A DNA stretch of 64,000 bases. Source: Juglans regia (lineage: Eukaryota; Streptophyta; Magnoliopsida; Fagales; Juglandaceae). The notes below the pieces were generated by a model, which worked only from the letters and a program-made list of their open reading frames with translations, had not been told where the DNA came from and searched no databases. Made by a program: the position numbers and the translations under genes. The stretch covers positions 18,838,097-18,902,096 of the forward strand of contig NC_049905.1 in assembly GCF_001411555.2 (NCBI RefSeq), given 5' to 3'. Below, piece by piece: positions 35,221 through 47,080 of this stretch (position 1 is the first letter of the stretch; every line of letters begins with the position of its first letter).

Positions 35221-35237
35221 TGATTCCCCTTGTAGTG

Positions 35238-38200
35238 TTAACTGGGTCCTTCACTAGGTCCTTGATTGTAATTTCATCTATTTTGCATCTTCATTCTTTG
35301 TATTTCTTACTTCTTGCAACTAGTATAAATACCCGTGTAATATGGTTGACATTTAATTTGATTTTATTCAAAAGTATTTTACTTTAGCCCGTGTATTCAC
35401 ATTTAATATGGTATCAGTAGTATTCTAGAGTCTTCTGCCCGTGACCTAGATTCTTTTTTCCCTTTTTCTCTCTCATGGCTTTGTGCTCCTCATCTTCCTC
35501 TTTGATTTTGATGGCAGAACCTTCGAGCCCCTCCTTCCTTCATCCAGGAGATAGTCCTGGTATTGTGCTAGTTACTCAATCTCTTAATGGTGATAACTAT
35601 CACTCGTGATCTCGATCGATGCACATGGTTTTATCCGCGAAGAACAAGTTAGGGTTTGTTGATGGAAGTGTTCTCAAACCTTCAAATCTGACTGATCCAA
35701 CGCTTGTTTCTTGAATACGATGCAGTAACATGGTAATCTCTTGGATTCTTAACTCCATATCGCTTGAAATTTTTGCTAGCATTCTCTACATCAATATGGC
35801 ACATGAGGTTTGGACTGATCTCACGGAGTGATTCTCTTAGAAGAATGGCCCCCGTATTTTCCAGTTACAAAAGTAGATCTCGACTCTTTCTCAAGGTCAG
35901 CTGAATGTTAGTGCTTATTTTACTAAATTGAAAGGTCTTTGGGACGAGTTAATCAATTACAAACCGATTCCGGTTTGTTCTTGTGGAGCTGTTCACACTC
36001 ATAATTTCTATGTTCAACAAGAGTATATACTTCAGTTTCTTGTTGTTTTGAATGAGTCACATGCCTCTGTTTGGGCTCAGATTTTATTAATGGATCCGTT
36101 GCCTCCTCTTAACAAGGTTTTTAGCCTTGTCTTACAAGAGGAACATCAGCGTGAGATTTCTATTCTTCCTATTTCTTCACATGAGAATCATGCTTTTGTT
36201 GTTAAATATGAGGCTAATCAATTTGTGAAGCCTGTGCTGAAGAAGGAACGTCCTATTTGCAAACATTGTGGTTTTGTTGGTCATGTTATTGAGAAGTGTT
36301 TCAAACTACATGGATTTCCCCTTGGATACAAGTTCAAGCCATGACAGCAGTCCATGGCCAATCTAGTTGTCTCTGACAACACTTCTTCGGTTGCGTCTCC
36401 TATTTTACTAACTGAGTCTCAATATCAACAATTTCTGGCTATGCTTCAATCCTCTGGTCCTGCTATGTCATCTGAAATTTCACGACACTACAAGTGGAGT
36501 TTCTTCTATTCACATTGCTGGTATAGTCCCTTTTGATCTTTATAATTCATTTGTCTTTTCTTCTACTCGTGATATACCTACTAATCTTGATTCTTCTTCT
36601 TGGATTCTGATTCTGGAGCCACAGATCACATGGTTCCACCACATCTTCTTTTTCCTCTTTTACTCCAATTATTAATACCTCAGTCAAGCTTCCAAATGGC
36701 CAAAGTGTATCTGTTACATACATTGGCATTGTTCACATTTCTAAGGATTTAATACTTAGAGATGTTCTTTGTATTCCAGTTTTCTCTTTCAATTTAATTT
36801 TTGTTAACAAGTTAACATTAAATTTGACTTGTTGTTTGTCTTTTTTTTCCTGATCTTGTTTTTATACAAGACCTGATTCACTGGAAGCTGATTGGAGTGG
36901 GTAGACACAAAGGAGGCCTTTACCTTCTGCAACAATCAAGCTCTTCTCCTAATGATTTACTTGACTCTCAAACTTTACCCGTATCTTCTTCAAATTTAGC
37001 TAAACAATTGTTTGCTTGTTCAAAGTCATCAAAACATGACTTATTTGAACTTTGGCATCATAGATTAGGTCATCCTTCTGTTTCAAGGATGAAATTACTA
37101 AAATACAGCTTTTCCTGATATGTTAGAAACTGACCTTCCATGCCTTGTTTATCCTCTGGCCAAACAAAAAAACTGCATTTTCCTAATAATCCTCATTTCT
37201 CTGCATCTGCATTTGATTTAATTCACTATGATGTATGGAGACCTTTTTGTACTCCCATTGTTGAAGGTCACAAATTGTTTTTAACAATTGTTGATGATTG
37301 TACAAGGGCCACATGGATTTATCTTTTAAAATGAAAATATGAAGTTTCTTTTCTCATTCCTCAAATTTTCAAACTTGTTAAAACACAATTTCAGAGAAAA
37401 GTTAAGAAAATTCGTACTGATCATGGTACTGAATTTTTCGTAACATCTTTTCTTTAATCAAAAGGTGTTATACACCATTTAAGTTGTGTTGAAACTCCTC
37501 AACATAATTCTGTTGTTGAGCATAAACATTAACACATGTTGAACACAGCTAGGACCTTAATGTTTCAATCCAATTTGCCTCTTCCTTTTTGGGGAGATGC
37601 AATACTCACAGCTACTCATCTCATAAACAGATTGCCTACACCTATTTTAGGAAATAAATCACCTTGTGAATTGCTTTTTCAAATCCCTCCTACCTACGAT
37701 TTTCTCAGAACCTTTGGCTGTCTTTGTTTTGCATCTTCTCTACTTAGATCACAATCTAAGTTTGATCTTAGAGCACGACAGTGTATATTTCTTGGTTATC
37801 CTTTTGGCATAAAGGGCTATAAGCTCTTTGATCTTTCTACCAAACATACTTTTGTTTCAAGACATGTTGTTTTTCTTGAGCATGTTTTTCCTTATAAATC
37901 TTCTTTTCATTTACCTTTTGTCTCTCCATCTAACTCAACTTCAATGCATTTTAATTCTAATCCATTGCTTTTTCATAAACAAACATCAATTTTTTATCAA
38001 TATCATGTGCCTTCAACTATGCCTACTGCCGGAAATTCCTTACCTCCAGAAATTACTACTACTAAGGATTATTTTCCATTAGATTTACCCCTTACCACTT
38101 CTCACTTCATCACAACTCAATACAGATCTTGAACCAGTCCAACTATCTACTGCTTCTCTTCATATCCATAAAACATCTAGACTTAGAAGAGTTCCTGGTT

Positions 38201-38452
38201 ATTTGTAGCACTATTATTGTAACTCCCTTACTGCACACTCTTTATCAAATTCCACGGGTTCTGTTCCTATGCCTGCAAGTACTCAATATGATCTTCATCA
38301 CTCTGTTTCTTATAATAGGCTATGTCCTAAACATAAATCATTTGCTTTAGCTATTTCTGCTGATATAGAGCCTCAATTTTATTATCAGATAGTCAAGCAC
38401 ACTCATTGAAGAGATGCTATGGCTGCCGAGATTATAGCCTTAGAAAATAATA
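35238..38452 (+). mobile_element. Ty1-copia retrotransposon, 5' part, decayed
   Basis: A possible LTR remnant (35238-35395, with tataaata at about 35322) precedes a primer-binding-like tggtatcag at about 35410. The coding order gag, protease, integrase then follows, stopping at the first residues of the reverse transcriptase (DAMAAEIIALENNN, 38411-38452), where unrelated sequence starts. Reverse transcriptase, RNase H and the 3' LTR are lacking. Confidence 0.82.
35500..38452 (+). pseudogene. Copia Gag-Pol polyprotein, multiply broken
   Basis: Pieces in order: Gag start MAEPSSPSFLHPGDSPGIVL (about 35512) with stops; Gag middle 35928-36344 (MKGLWDELINY, then zinc knuckle CKHCGFVGHVIEKCFKLHG); protease DSGATDHM near 36610; GAG-pre-integrase LWHHRLGHPSVSRMKLL (37050-37100); integrase core HYDVWRPF...LFLTIVDDCTRATWIYLL (37220-37334); integrase C-terminal part 37536-38132 ([36 protein letters not shown]); and the start of reverse transcriptase at 38330-38452. 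At least five stops or frameshifts separate the pieces. The Gag and zinc-knuckle style is that of plant copia elements with UBN2-type Gag. It is not functional. Confidence 0.85.
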
Positions 38453-38930
38453 ATAATACACCCATGTGCTCCCTTTAACCCGTGCGTGGGTGTAAAGCGC
38501 TGCTCCGATTTTATTTAATTAAAATCGGTGATTGTACCCAAAATACTATCATTGACATGGGCTAATATATTTAAGGTAAATATTTGAGGAAAAATAAAGG
38601 AAAAAGAAAAAGAAAAAGGAAAAGGAAAGACATTTGAGTTCAAGTCATGACACGCGTGCTACATGCACGACCAAAACATGCACAGAAGAAAAAAGGGCCG
38701 ATAATCACTTATCAAAACAAATGATACATCTCATGCGGTCAAAAAGCATCTACTATTATTATCAACCTAAAATTTAAAAAATAAAATATATATTCAATAT
38801 TAGTGATAAAATGTAATATTTTCCAATATTCACAAAATTATATACTAATAGCAATTTAATGAATTAATTGATAGAACAACAAAATAAAATGATGAAAATA
38901 AATTAATAAGTTAATATAAACTAATTGGTT
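38453..38930. other. Segment sharing sequence with the membrane-gene upstream region
   Basis: No gene. The part 38570-38710 (aaatatttgagg, gtgctacatgca, acatgcacagaagaaaa) resembles 61230-61300, upstream of the membrane protein gene, so a duplicated flank may be present. Confidence 0.35.
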
Positions 38931-39560
38931 CAAACGGACTCTACTGCATTGAACGAACACTATAATGTTCGAACGGACAAAATTGTGGTCGAACGGACAA
39001 CATCTTGTTTGCTTCAAACTATTCGAACAGATAAAATAGAGTTCGAACGGACATTATGATTTGGTTAATACATTCGAACACGTTCGAACGGAAAACAAAT
39101 CGAGCTCACCCATGACTGAGTCAACTCAGCAGCCATGAAACCCACGAAATCCACCGATTTCGTGGGTTTCTTTGACAAACCACATACTACTCTTCATTTC
39201 TAAACATCCTATAGTGGATTTGTGGTGTTCTGCCTATTGATGGAAAAAAAATATAACTTTTTTTAGAGAAAATGAATAAAACGATAAAAATAAATGGTAA
39301 AATAACTTTTAAAGAGCATACATTCACTTAGGAGGAAGAGGGTTCGATGTGCGTGGTGATTATGGCGGCAGACGACGACGATTGATGGGCATTCAAATGT
39401 TATGGAATGGTTTTCAAATGGTTGGGAACGAGACGGCATTGAAATTTCTTTGCCCGCGATAACTTATATGTACAGAACCGTTCGAACACTATATTTAAAC
39501 ATTCGAACGGTTTTAAAAGACTATTCGATCAGTAATATTTACTGGTCGAACGTCGGTATT
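38930..39560. repeat. TTCGAACG-family CACTA sequence
   Basis: Palindromes and variants at 38930-39090 and 39478-39550 frame a part with actgagtcaactcagc (compare 23277-23294) and a leader-like GC-richer part (39325-39420) that resembles 23515-23640. It is probably the 5' region of a minus-oriented copy. Confidence 0.6.
39137..39170. repeat. Perfect 15-bp inverted repeat, 4-nt loop
   Basis: gaaacccacgaaatc at 39137-39151 and its exact reverse complement at 39156-39170 are separated by cacc. The stem has 7 G/C pairs, so it is stable, but there is no U-run to suggest a terminator. Confidence 0.9.
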
Positions 39561-39978
39561 TGTTTCAAATTTAGTAAAAATGTATATTATAGTATATTAT
39601 AATTAGTATATATTTTTAATGAAATTTATAATACTATAATCTACAATAATAGTATATAATTTACTATAATATATATACTATTGTAGTAGATTATATATCC
39701 TATAGTATATATGTAATATTATAGTATAATAGTAATACTTTATAATACTTTACTATCAAAGTATTATATTTGATAATATATATATATATATGATAGTATA
39801 TAATACTATATATATGAGTTTATACTCAACTAATATATATCATACTATATAATTCATTATACTTTACTATGCTATGATAGTATATATATGATAGTATATA
39901 TTACTTATATATGAGAGTATAGATTACTAATATATATGATCTTACAAATTTCTCTACATTTTACTATACTATACTATA
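39561..39978. repeat. AT-rich tract interrupted by the solo LTR
   Basis: Short words such as tatatatgatagtata repeat, and the same sequence type resumes after the LTR at 41095-41390 (gattactaatatatatgatcttacaaatttctct on both sides). The LTR therefore inserted into this tract. Confidence 0.7.
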
Positions 39979-41094
39979 TGTGACTCCCCAACCTTCATTT
40001 GGGATAGAACGGAGACTTAGAGTGTCAGGATATGCAACACAAGGCTACATACCCTCGTTCGTGACAGTTAATATGCAATGCATCCTAGTATGCATCTAGC
40101 AGTATGCAATAATCGCAGCGGATAGAAGGGTGAATATATAACTTATGCCAGAATAATTTAAACATCCCAATTTCATTAGAAATCATCAAGTTCAAAGTAC
40201 CAACATAGCATAGAGTTAGGTACAAAGTTAAATCATTCTCTTCATGCGATCTAAGGCATGAAAGACTAGGGCTATAAACATGATAATCAAATCCAGTCTC
40301 TTCTCGAGATCAGGCTCCTTCTCAATCAATCGGACCCAGTACTCCATCTAATCTTTCCTCTTCATCTCCTGACACAATTTCTATCATTCCAAATAGAATG
40401 ATAGTGGGTCCACAAGGGGTGAGATTTATATGAAATCTCAGTAAGTTAACAATCAACTTGCACAAAGATAAATCATGCATGAAGAATAATTAATATGAAA
40501 TGTATGAAATGCAGAAAAATGTGTGTGTCTCCCATCCAGATTCCTCAACATCTTTAGAAAAACGGAGACACATATTTTCATTCAAAGAACACTTTTACTT
40601 TAATTTGTCAAAAGATAACATCTTTGTTTCATCATTTTTAGCAAATCATAAATTAATCATTACATGTTGTATCGTCACAGTTTTCCTATGTGCACTGTGA
40701 GTACCTACCAGTGACCATAGTACAACTCACGTTGACACTACATTATCTGCAGACACATTCTCAATACATTGATAGCATAATTTTATAATATCATAACATG
40801 TACACCCACAAGCATTAGGTATCATAACATATGACTTAGCTCCGGCATTCTTAGGAAATAACCCATTCGAAACTCATTGACTGTTCTTCATTAACCCAGG
40901 AGTTACCACTCCATTTTTATTCACTCGAGAGTGGACAAATGAGTTCCACTAGGATAATTCTTGAAGGCTTGTTTCAAGACTTCTTGGGCTAGGCCCATGA
41001 ATGCTCTATGTTCCTAAAAGCTTCACTATAAAATTATGAGCTTAATCTAGAATGCTTAAAGGTTGATTAACGGTTAATTAAGCAGGGTGTTACA
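39979..41094. mobile_element. Solo LTR with 5-bp target duplication
   Basis: A 1116-bp segment starts TGTGACTCCCCAACC and ends AGCAGGGTGTTACA and is flanked by CTATA at 39974-39978 and 41095-41099. TG...CA ends and a 5-bp duplication without any internal element sequence are the mark of a solo LTR, left after recombination between two LTRs. Orientation is not determined. No coding sequence of note: a 66-codon frame at 40500 has no motif. Confidence 0.88.
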
Positions 41095-41409
41095 CTATAT
41101 ATATGACAGTATAGATTACTAATATATACGATCTTACAAATTTCTCTATAATTTACTATACTATAATATATATGATACTATATATATAAGAGTACTATAG
41201 ATTATTAATATATATGATCTTACATTTTCCTTTATACTTTACTATACTATAATATATATGATACTATATATATGATAGTATATAATACTAATATATATGA
41301 TCTTACATTTTCCTTTATAATTTACTATAGTATAATATATATGATACTTTATAGTATACTATTATTTAATATGTATAATGTAAAAAATAAATATATTTAA
41401 ACATTAAAG

Positions 41410-41650
41410 AACATATGTTTGAACTGTATCCACACACAGTTCGAAGGCTATATTTGCGTTTGAACGTATGAAAAAAAATATTTGAACGGTTTATTGGGAA
41501 AGTATCTACTAATTAATGACTTGTGGACTAACATTCGAATGTAATTTATTACTGTTTGAACGCTTCAATGAAAAATTTTGCAACGGTAAAATTTGCCCGC
41601 TAAAATGTTTTCATGTTTGACTGCCAATTATTTACATTCGACCGGTAAAT
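41410..41650. repeat. TTCGAACG-family array, decayed
   Basis: Mostly CpG-decayed forms (tttgaacg, ttcgaagg, cattcgaatg). It is followed by a pyrimidine-rich leader at 41680-41800 that parallels 1640-1760 of the first CACTA copy. Confidence 0.6.
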
Positions 41651-43480
41651 GAAAAGTTAAAACATTTCAGCCTGCCTTCAATCCCTCATTTTCCTCTCTT
41701 CTTATTTCCTCTCTTCTCCGTTTTCTCTCCAAATCCTCTATTTTCTTCATGCAATCTTTAATTCTATCATCTTACAAAGAGGGTTGCACACTTATATTGA
41801 TTAAATGTATGGTTTTTGTTAATCTACCTTGTACATTAACTAATTTAATAAATTATTGATTTTATTTTTTATATATAATATATTGTTGGTGTTTTTTGGA
41901 GTTATTAATTTTAATATAGGTGTTTATTGATTTTATAGTTTATATCTATTTAATTATATAAAAGCCAAGTTCACTAATTCCTGACTTGGCATGTGTACCG
42001 CATTTGCCGGTTTTACAGTTGATTCATGCCCTGCATTACTTGGGTACTCAAGCATCAACCAAGATTATTTATGAAGCGGTGGGAAAGAGTTTTGCTATGT
42101 ATAAGCAAGTTTTTGTACTAATCTGCGTATTAATATTGTTATCTTTATATTCTAAATTAAAATTAGTCATGTTTTCAATAAAATCTACTTTCTGACCAAT
42201 CATATTGAATGAGTGTACGTATTAGTGCGCAAAATCGCTTACAACTAAATTTTTCCGGTGGAAAATGGAGCCGGGCTAGCAAGATTGTTAAAGAGATTGT
42301 TTATGAAGCGGTGCTGCAGAAAGGAAACCGACAATCACACAAATGGGCAAGCGGTGCTTCAAACCAACTCTCCAGTACTATAAGTTACCGTCTTGCCCAT
42401 ATGATTCAATAGCAGTTTTTATCACCATTTTTCAAATAGTCAAGCGGTGTAAAAGATGAGAATAGTAGTTCTTTTTGTGCAAGTTTTCTAAGAGCTTCGA
42501 GATTGTTTCGTGGTGGGGTTTCTCTACATAAGTCGAATAGTTTAGTTTTAGATGAGAATTTTGCAAATAATGGCTTTTCTTTCGTATAGGCGGACCTCAA
42601 CTCAATGCCCCTGATCTTTGGTCTACAAAACCCAATGCATTTCGGAAAACCCCCGAAACTTATAATAAAAAAGAAATCGAACCAAGTGGGAAGTAATGGC
42701 AGGCTATCTGTTCGTGCTGAGTACGGGTATATCATTTCTGGACTTCAATCTATGTGAAGTTTTATGCCTGTATATTTATATTGCATATCAATACGGACCG
42801 GGTTATAAAAATTCTTTATTTTCTTTGCTTTTTTTTGGCTTTATATGATGGAATGTGTTTTTTAAATCCTGTTAAAATCTATAGATAAATTACACTATTT
42901 TTATTTTCTTCTATTTATATTAAGTGAAAATTTAAAAAGTAATCTTAAAACTATTTATAGATTATTAAAAGTGTAGTTTTGTGTTTGTAGTAATATTAAA
43001 CCGCCCTATAAACCGTTTCGAATTTCTTCACTACAAAATCCATCGTCTCTCTAAATTTCTCTTCCTCATACACAACAATATGTGCATTGCGCGAGTTATA
43101 GACTTGTATATATTGTATAGGTGTTTATTGGAGTTACTATTTGAAATATAGCTGTTTATTGATTTTATAGTTTATATATATATATATATATATATTGTGT
43201 AGGTGTTTATTGGATTTGTTATTCGAAATATATATGTTGTATGCTTGTCATGTTTTGTATATATAGTTGTTATTCAAAGTATATATGTTGTATGTTTGTA
43301 GTGTTTTCTATATCAGTTTGTGATGTTTTCTGAGATTGTATTTTGTCTCTGACTCGTGCTTGGATTTTGGGTTGAAACCGTTCAAACACTATAATGTTCT
43401 GTTCGAACAAATTATCATGTTCGAACAGACATTTAAGTGTTCGAACGGTTGTACTCCTGAGTTGTGATACTTAAGTTATA
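41650..43480 (+). other. 5' region of a CACTA copy with unassigned open frames
   Basis: Leader and intron features parallel 1640-2170 (for example cttatattgattaaatgtatgg and cgtgcttggattttgggttgaaaccg). Between them, 41980-42780 looks different: less AT-rich, with overlapping open frames at 41986-42195 (+), 42209-42412 (+) and 42406-42735 (minus). The minus frame (for example LRKLAQKELLFSSFTPLDYL) has a coding-like composition but I cannot name it. It could be inserted foreign or organelle-derived DNA. Confidence 0.4.
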
Positions 43481-43489
43481 AATAAAACT

Positions 43490-43995
43490 TAAAACATAAT
43501 TAATTAAAAAACTATAATGTATAATTAACAAATAAGCTTTATAATTAATACTTAAAAATAATAAACATAAAAATTATTAATACTTAACTCAATTAATGCT
43601 TAAAAGATAATTAATTAAAAACTATGAGGACTAACATAAAAAATAATAAATTTAAATTATAATTAATACTTAATAATAATAAACATAAAAATTATTAATA
43701 CTTAAATTCATATTAATGCTTAAAAGATAATTAATTAAAAACTATAATGTATAATTAAAAAATAATAAAATTAAATTATAATTAATACTTAAAAATAATA
43801 AACATAAGAATTATTAATACTTAAATTCATATTAACACTTAAAAGATAATTAATTAAAAAATACAATGTATAATTAAAAAATAATACAATGAAATTATAA
43901 ACGTGTACTTAAAAATAATAAACATAAGAATTATTAATAAATAAACTAAAAACATATTTAAAAGATAATTAAGTATTCATAACTATAATGTATAA
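43490..43995. repeat. AT-rich tandem repeat, about 120-bp unit
   Basis: The word aaaagataattaattaaaaactat recurs at about 43603, 43723, 43842 and 43961. About four copies are present. The last copy is interrupted by the LINE at 44003, and tgtataattaaaaa resumes after it. Confidence 0.85.
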
Positions 43996-44002
43996 TTAAA
44001 AA

Positions 44003-46008
44003 CTTCAGCAAAAAGTTGTAGGTTGGAAAGTTAATTAAGTTGCTCTCTCAGGGTGGGAGGTTGGTCCTTATTAAGCATGTTTTAGCAAGTTTACCTACTC
44101 ATTTGCTTGTGGTGGTACATATGTCGAAGCTTGTATTGAATAAATTGAATTCAATTCTAGCTTCCTTTTGTTTGGGGGGAAGAACATGGCAGGAATAGGA
44201 GGAAATGAAGGTCGTGGTCTAAATTGTGCAAGCCAATGGTGGAAAGGGGGATTGGTGTGAGAGATTTTGTGGAGGTTCAAAGGGCGTTACATATGAAGTT
44301 TGCGTGGCGATTATTATCATTAGATAATTTATGGATGTGGTTTTTTAAGGCTAAGTATTTAAAGGGGAAGCATTTTCTGGAAACAACTGAGGAATTTGGA
44401 CTCCATGTTTTGGAAATCCATTTGTAGAGTGATACCAGAGGTAATGGAAAATAGGTCGATCGAGTAAGGGAGGGTGTTATTTCCTTTTGGTTTGATCGTT
44501 GGTTGGCGAAGGGATTGCTTGCGGCCGAAGTGCCTAATCTTACTTAGCCAAGGTTGGAGGTGAAAGAGTGTTGGGCGGATGGGCAATGGGATCGGGAGCT
44601 GCTGATTTACTAGTGGCCTCCAATGTGGTTGATGACATTATGAGAGAAATTCCTAGGAGAAGAGAGGGGAATGATATTCTGGTTTGGCAACTTGTGTGGA
44701 TGGGAGGTTCTCGACAAAAACGGCTTGGGAGGTTACGAGGATTAAGCAGTCACAGGTGGAGGTCTTGGACTGGATCTGGTGCAATCTTATTCACAAAAAG
44801 ATGTCAGTGTGTATGCGGAAGGCAAGGTTTAATTGCCTACCTGTGGAGGAGAGGGTTCAATTAGTGGGGGTTTCGTTGGCCTCAAGATGTGTTTGTTGTT
44901 CCAGTGGATGGGTGGAAGATCGTGATCATGTTCTGTGCAAGGGGACCATGGCGTCTAAAATGTGGCTTCGTTCAACTTGCTTGCTAAGCGTTCCGTGCAT
45001 GGCTTTTGAATACTGGTGGGCGAGATGCAGATGTTGGTTCCATTGTGCAAAGAAGTCGACGCAGCGTGTGGTACTAATTGGGATCATGCCAACGCTAATT
45101 TCTTGGAATCTCTGGAAATGGAGGTGTGACACGCGTTTGTAGGGGCCACATGATTCTTTGGATATGATTTGGTGTTCAATTAAATTTTGGCTACAAGTCT
45201 TCTCATCCTAGCTATTGAAGGCAAGAGCTTTATCTAATTTCGATCGTAATATCCTCTTTGAGTTGGGTATCCCGGTGAGGGAGGTGGTAGTAAAGAGACC
45301 GAAAATAATTTCATGGAGTAAACCAAGGGATGGATGGGTGAAATTAAATGTGGATGGATCGTGTAGGGGAAATCCAGGTAGTTGTGGAGGAAGTGGGGTT
45401 ATAAGGGATGATAGTGGGAGATTTTTTGCGGCCTTCTATACTAAATTTGGCTTTGGAACCAATAATGAAGCGGAGTTAAGGGCGCTCAATTGTGGATTAA
45501 TCCTTAGTAAAGAGTTGGGATTCCAGAATATTGTGATTGAAAGTGATTCAGTTTTGGTGGTTAATTGGCTTAGGAAAAAGGAGTACACGGTGTGGTATAT
45601 GTGGGATCATTGGGATGAAGTTATGCAGAGACTAACTGGTATTCAATACATGGTGTCACACCAATTTAGGGAGGGGAATAGAGTTGCTGATTTTCTTACT
45701 AGGCAGGGTGAAGAGGGGATGGATTGTATTTATATGACTTCGCCTGAATTGCCTCGATGTGCTTGAGGTTTGCTTCGGGTGGATTTTTTGGGTTTGCCTA
45801 GTTTTAGGATGTGAGTAGTTTTTAGTTTGTTTTATGGGTTTTGTTGGGGTTCTGGTGTATTGGTTGTTGGTTGATTTTTTATTCTTTGGTCATAAAGTTG
45901 AGTTTTGGTTGGTCTTGTAACCACGGTTTCCTTCCGCCATAAGTGAGAATTTTTAATAATGTGGGGAGGGGTCACTCTTAGACATGTAACCCTAACTCTT
46001 TAACAGAA
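44003..46008 (+). mobile_element. LINE (L1-type), 5'-truncated, 16-bp target duplication
   Basis: AATGTATAATTAAAAA stands at 43987-44002 and again at 46009-46024. Between are the end of the reverse transcriptase region, a zinc-binding RVT domain, an RNase H domain and a 3' untranslated region of about 240 bp. Truncation at the 5' end with a variable-length target duplication is the normal product of target-primed reverse transcription. Confidence 0.9.
44010..45766 (+). pseudogene. LINE ORF2 remnant: RT C-terminus, zf-RVT and RNase H
   Basis: The plus strand encodes, with several frameshifts: GWKVKLLSQGGRLVLIKHVL (44028), GVRDFVEVQRALHMKFAWRL (44253), the zf-RVT part FSTKTAWEVTRIKQSQVEVL (44710) and, at 45215-45766, an intact RNase H-like frame of 183 codons. 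In that frame the acidic residues expected for the active site are visible: LNVDGSCRGN (Asp), NNEAELRAL (Glu), IESDSVLVV (Asp) and NRVADFL (Asp). The catalytic reverse transcriptase motif lies upstream of the truncation and is missing. The RNase H type is the plant-type RVT_3 domain of L1 elements. Confidence 0.85.
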
Positions 46009-46024
46009 AATGTATAATTAAAAA

Positions 46025-46490
46025 AATAAGTAATACTTGGAATGTGATTTTGCAATGTATTTATGATTTAATTGGAATGTGATTTGATTTCATGATTTGA
46101 TTTCATAACTAGTTAGAAGTTGGATTTCAGAATTATTTTTATATGCAATTGAACTTTAGACCCGTTCGAGAGTTGTGACCAAATATTCTCTTAATGAATG
46201 TTTGGGTACAACTCATGAATTGTCCAAAATCGATAGTTTGAGATTCTATCATCTATATAACAGATAATTAAAAATAAATTCAGTTTTTAAAAAATTGACA
46301 TTTTTTTTCTCTTTGAGTCATTTTATATTAAATTAAATTTCTTTTTAATTAAATTACATGATTACTTTGGTTAATTGAATTTACTTTTTTCTAGATTTTG
46401 CAAGAAAGCCATGTTCTGATATTTTTAATCCAGACTCAATGAGCAAAAATATAAAAATAAAATAGTTATATAATAAAATAATAATAAATT
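46025..46490. other. CACTA-internal AT-rich sequence after the LINE
   Basis: No gene. The segment 46165-46260 (gacccgtt, aattgtcc, gatagtttgagattctatcatctat) parallels 27918-28005, so it continues the CACTA copy into which the LINE inserted. The end is truncated. Confidence 0.45.
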
Positions 46491-47080
46491 CACTACAAAA
46501 GATTGGGATTTTTGAGACAAATCATTTTGTCTCAAAAAACTCAATTTTCATCCCTAATTTTTTTTTGAGACGAAAAAATTTTGTCAATATTTTATCTCAT
46601 AAAGCTTGTCTCAAAAGGTTTTTAGAGATCAATTTCATCTAAAAAAATGATTTTTAGGGACGAAATTGGGCGGAACCAGTCGAACCTATTCGAAGGGATT
46701 TTTTTTAGAGAAGAAAACTTTTCGTGTCAAAAATACATTTGAATGGAAAAGTATCAGTTCGAACCGACATGTACTGTTCAAACGTAAAAACTATTCATTT
46801 GAACAAATGACCAAATTTGATTCTATTCGAAGGGACGGAGTGTTCGAACAGATTTTATGCATTCGAACCAATAAATTTATCAAATGACTTGCATTCGATC
46901 ATAAATTATGTCTGTTCGAACAGACTTTTTATTTTTGAAATTAATGTTGTTCGAACAAATATTTTATTGTTCGAACAGACTGTATTTCACGGTTGTCGTT
47001 CAAATGCATTATTTTTTGTTCGAATGGGTCTATTTTTGTTCAAATGGATTTATAAAAGGTAATTGACCGTTCGAACATGT
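46491..47080. mobile_element. CACTA terminus with TTCGAACG array
   Basis: CACTACAAAAGATTGGG begins at 46491, followed by inverted gagacaaat/attttgtctc motifs (46515-46640) that match in style those before the right end at 4191. A TTCGAACG array follows at 46680-47080. No gene follows; the copy is cut by MITE-like and other sequence. Confidence 0.68.

Larger units (their letters stand above)
30196..35237 (+). mobile_element. Second type of CACTA-like element (GCGAT/ATCGC ends)
   Basis: The right end at 35219-35237, read on the minus strand, starts CACTACAAGGGGAATCAC. Both ends carry many inverted pairs of the form gcagcgatttt...aaaatcgctg: 30220-30350 at the left, 34530-35220 at the right. 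The left terminus is degraded (about gaaaagaaattactcttac near 30196). The 4.1-kb interior has no transposase. It has a leader-like CT-rich part, a minisatellite and intron-like DNA, so the element looks non-autonomous and may carry host sequence. Confidence 0.62.
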
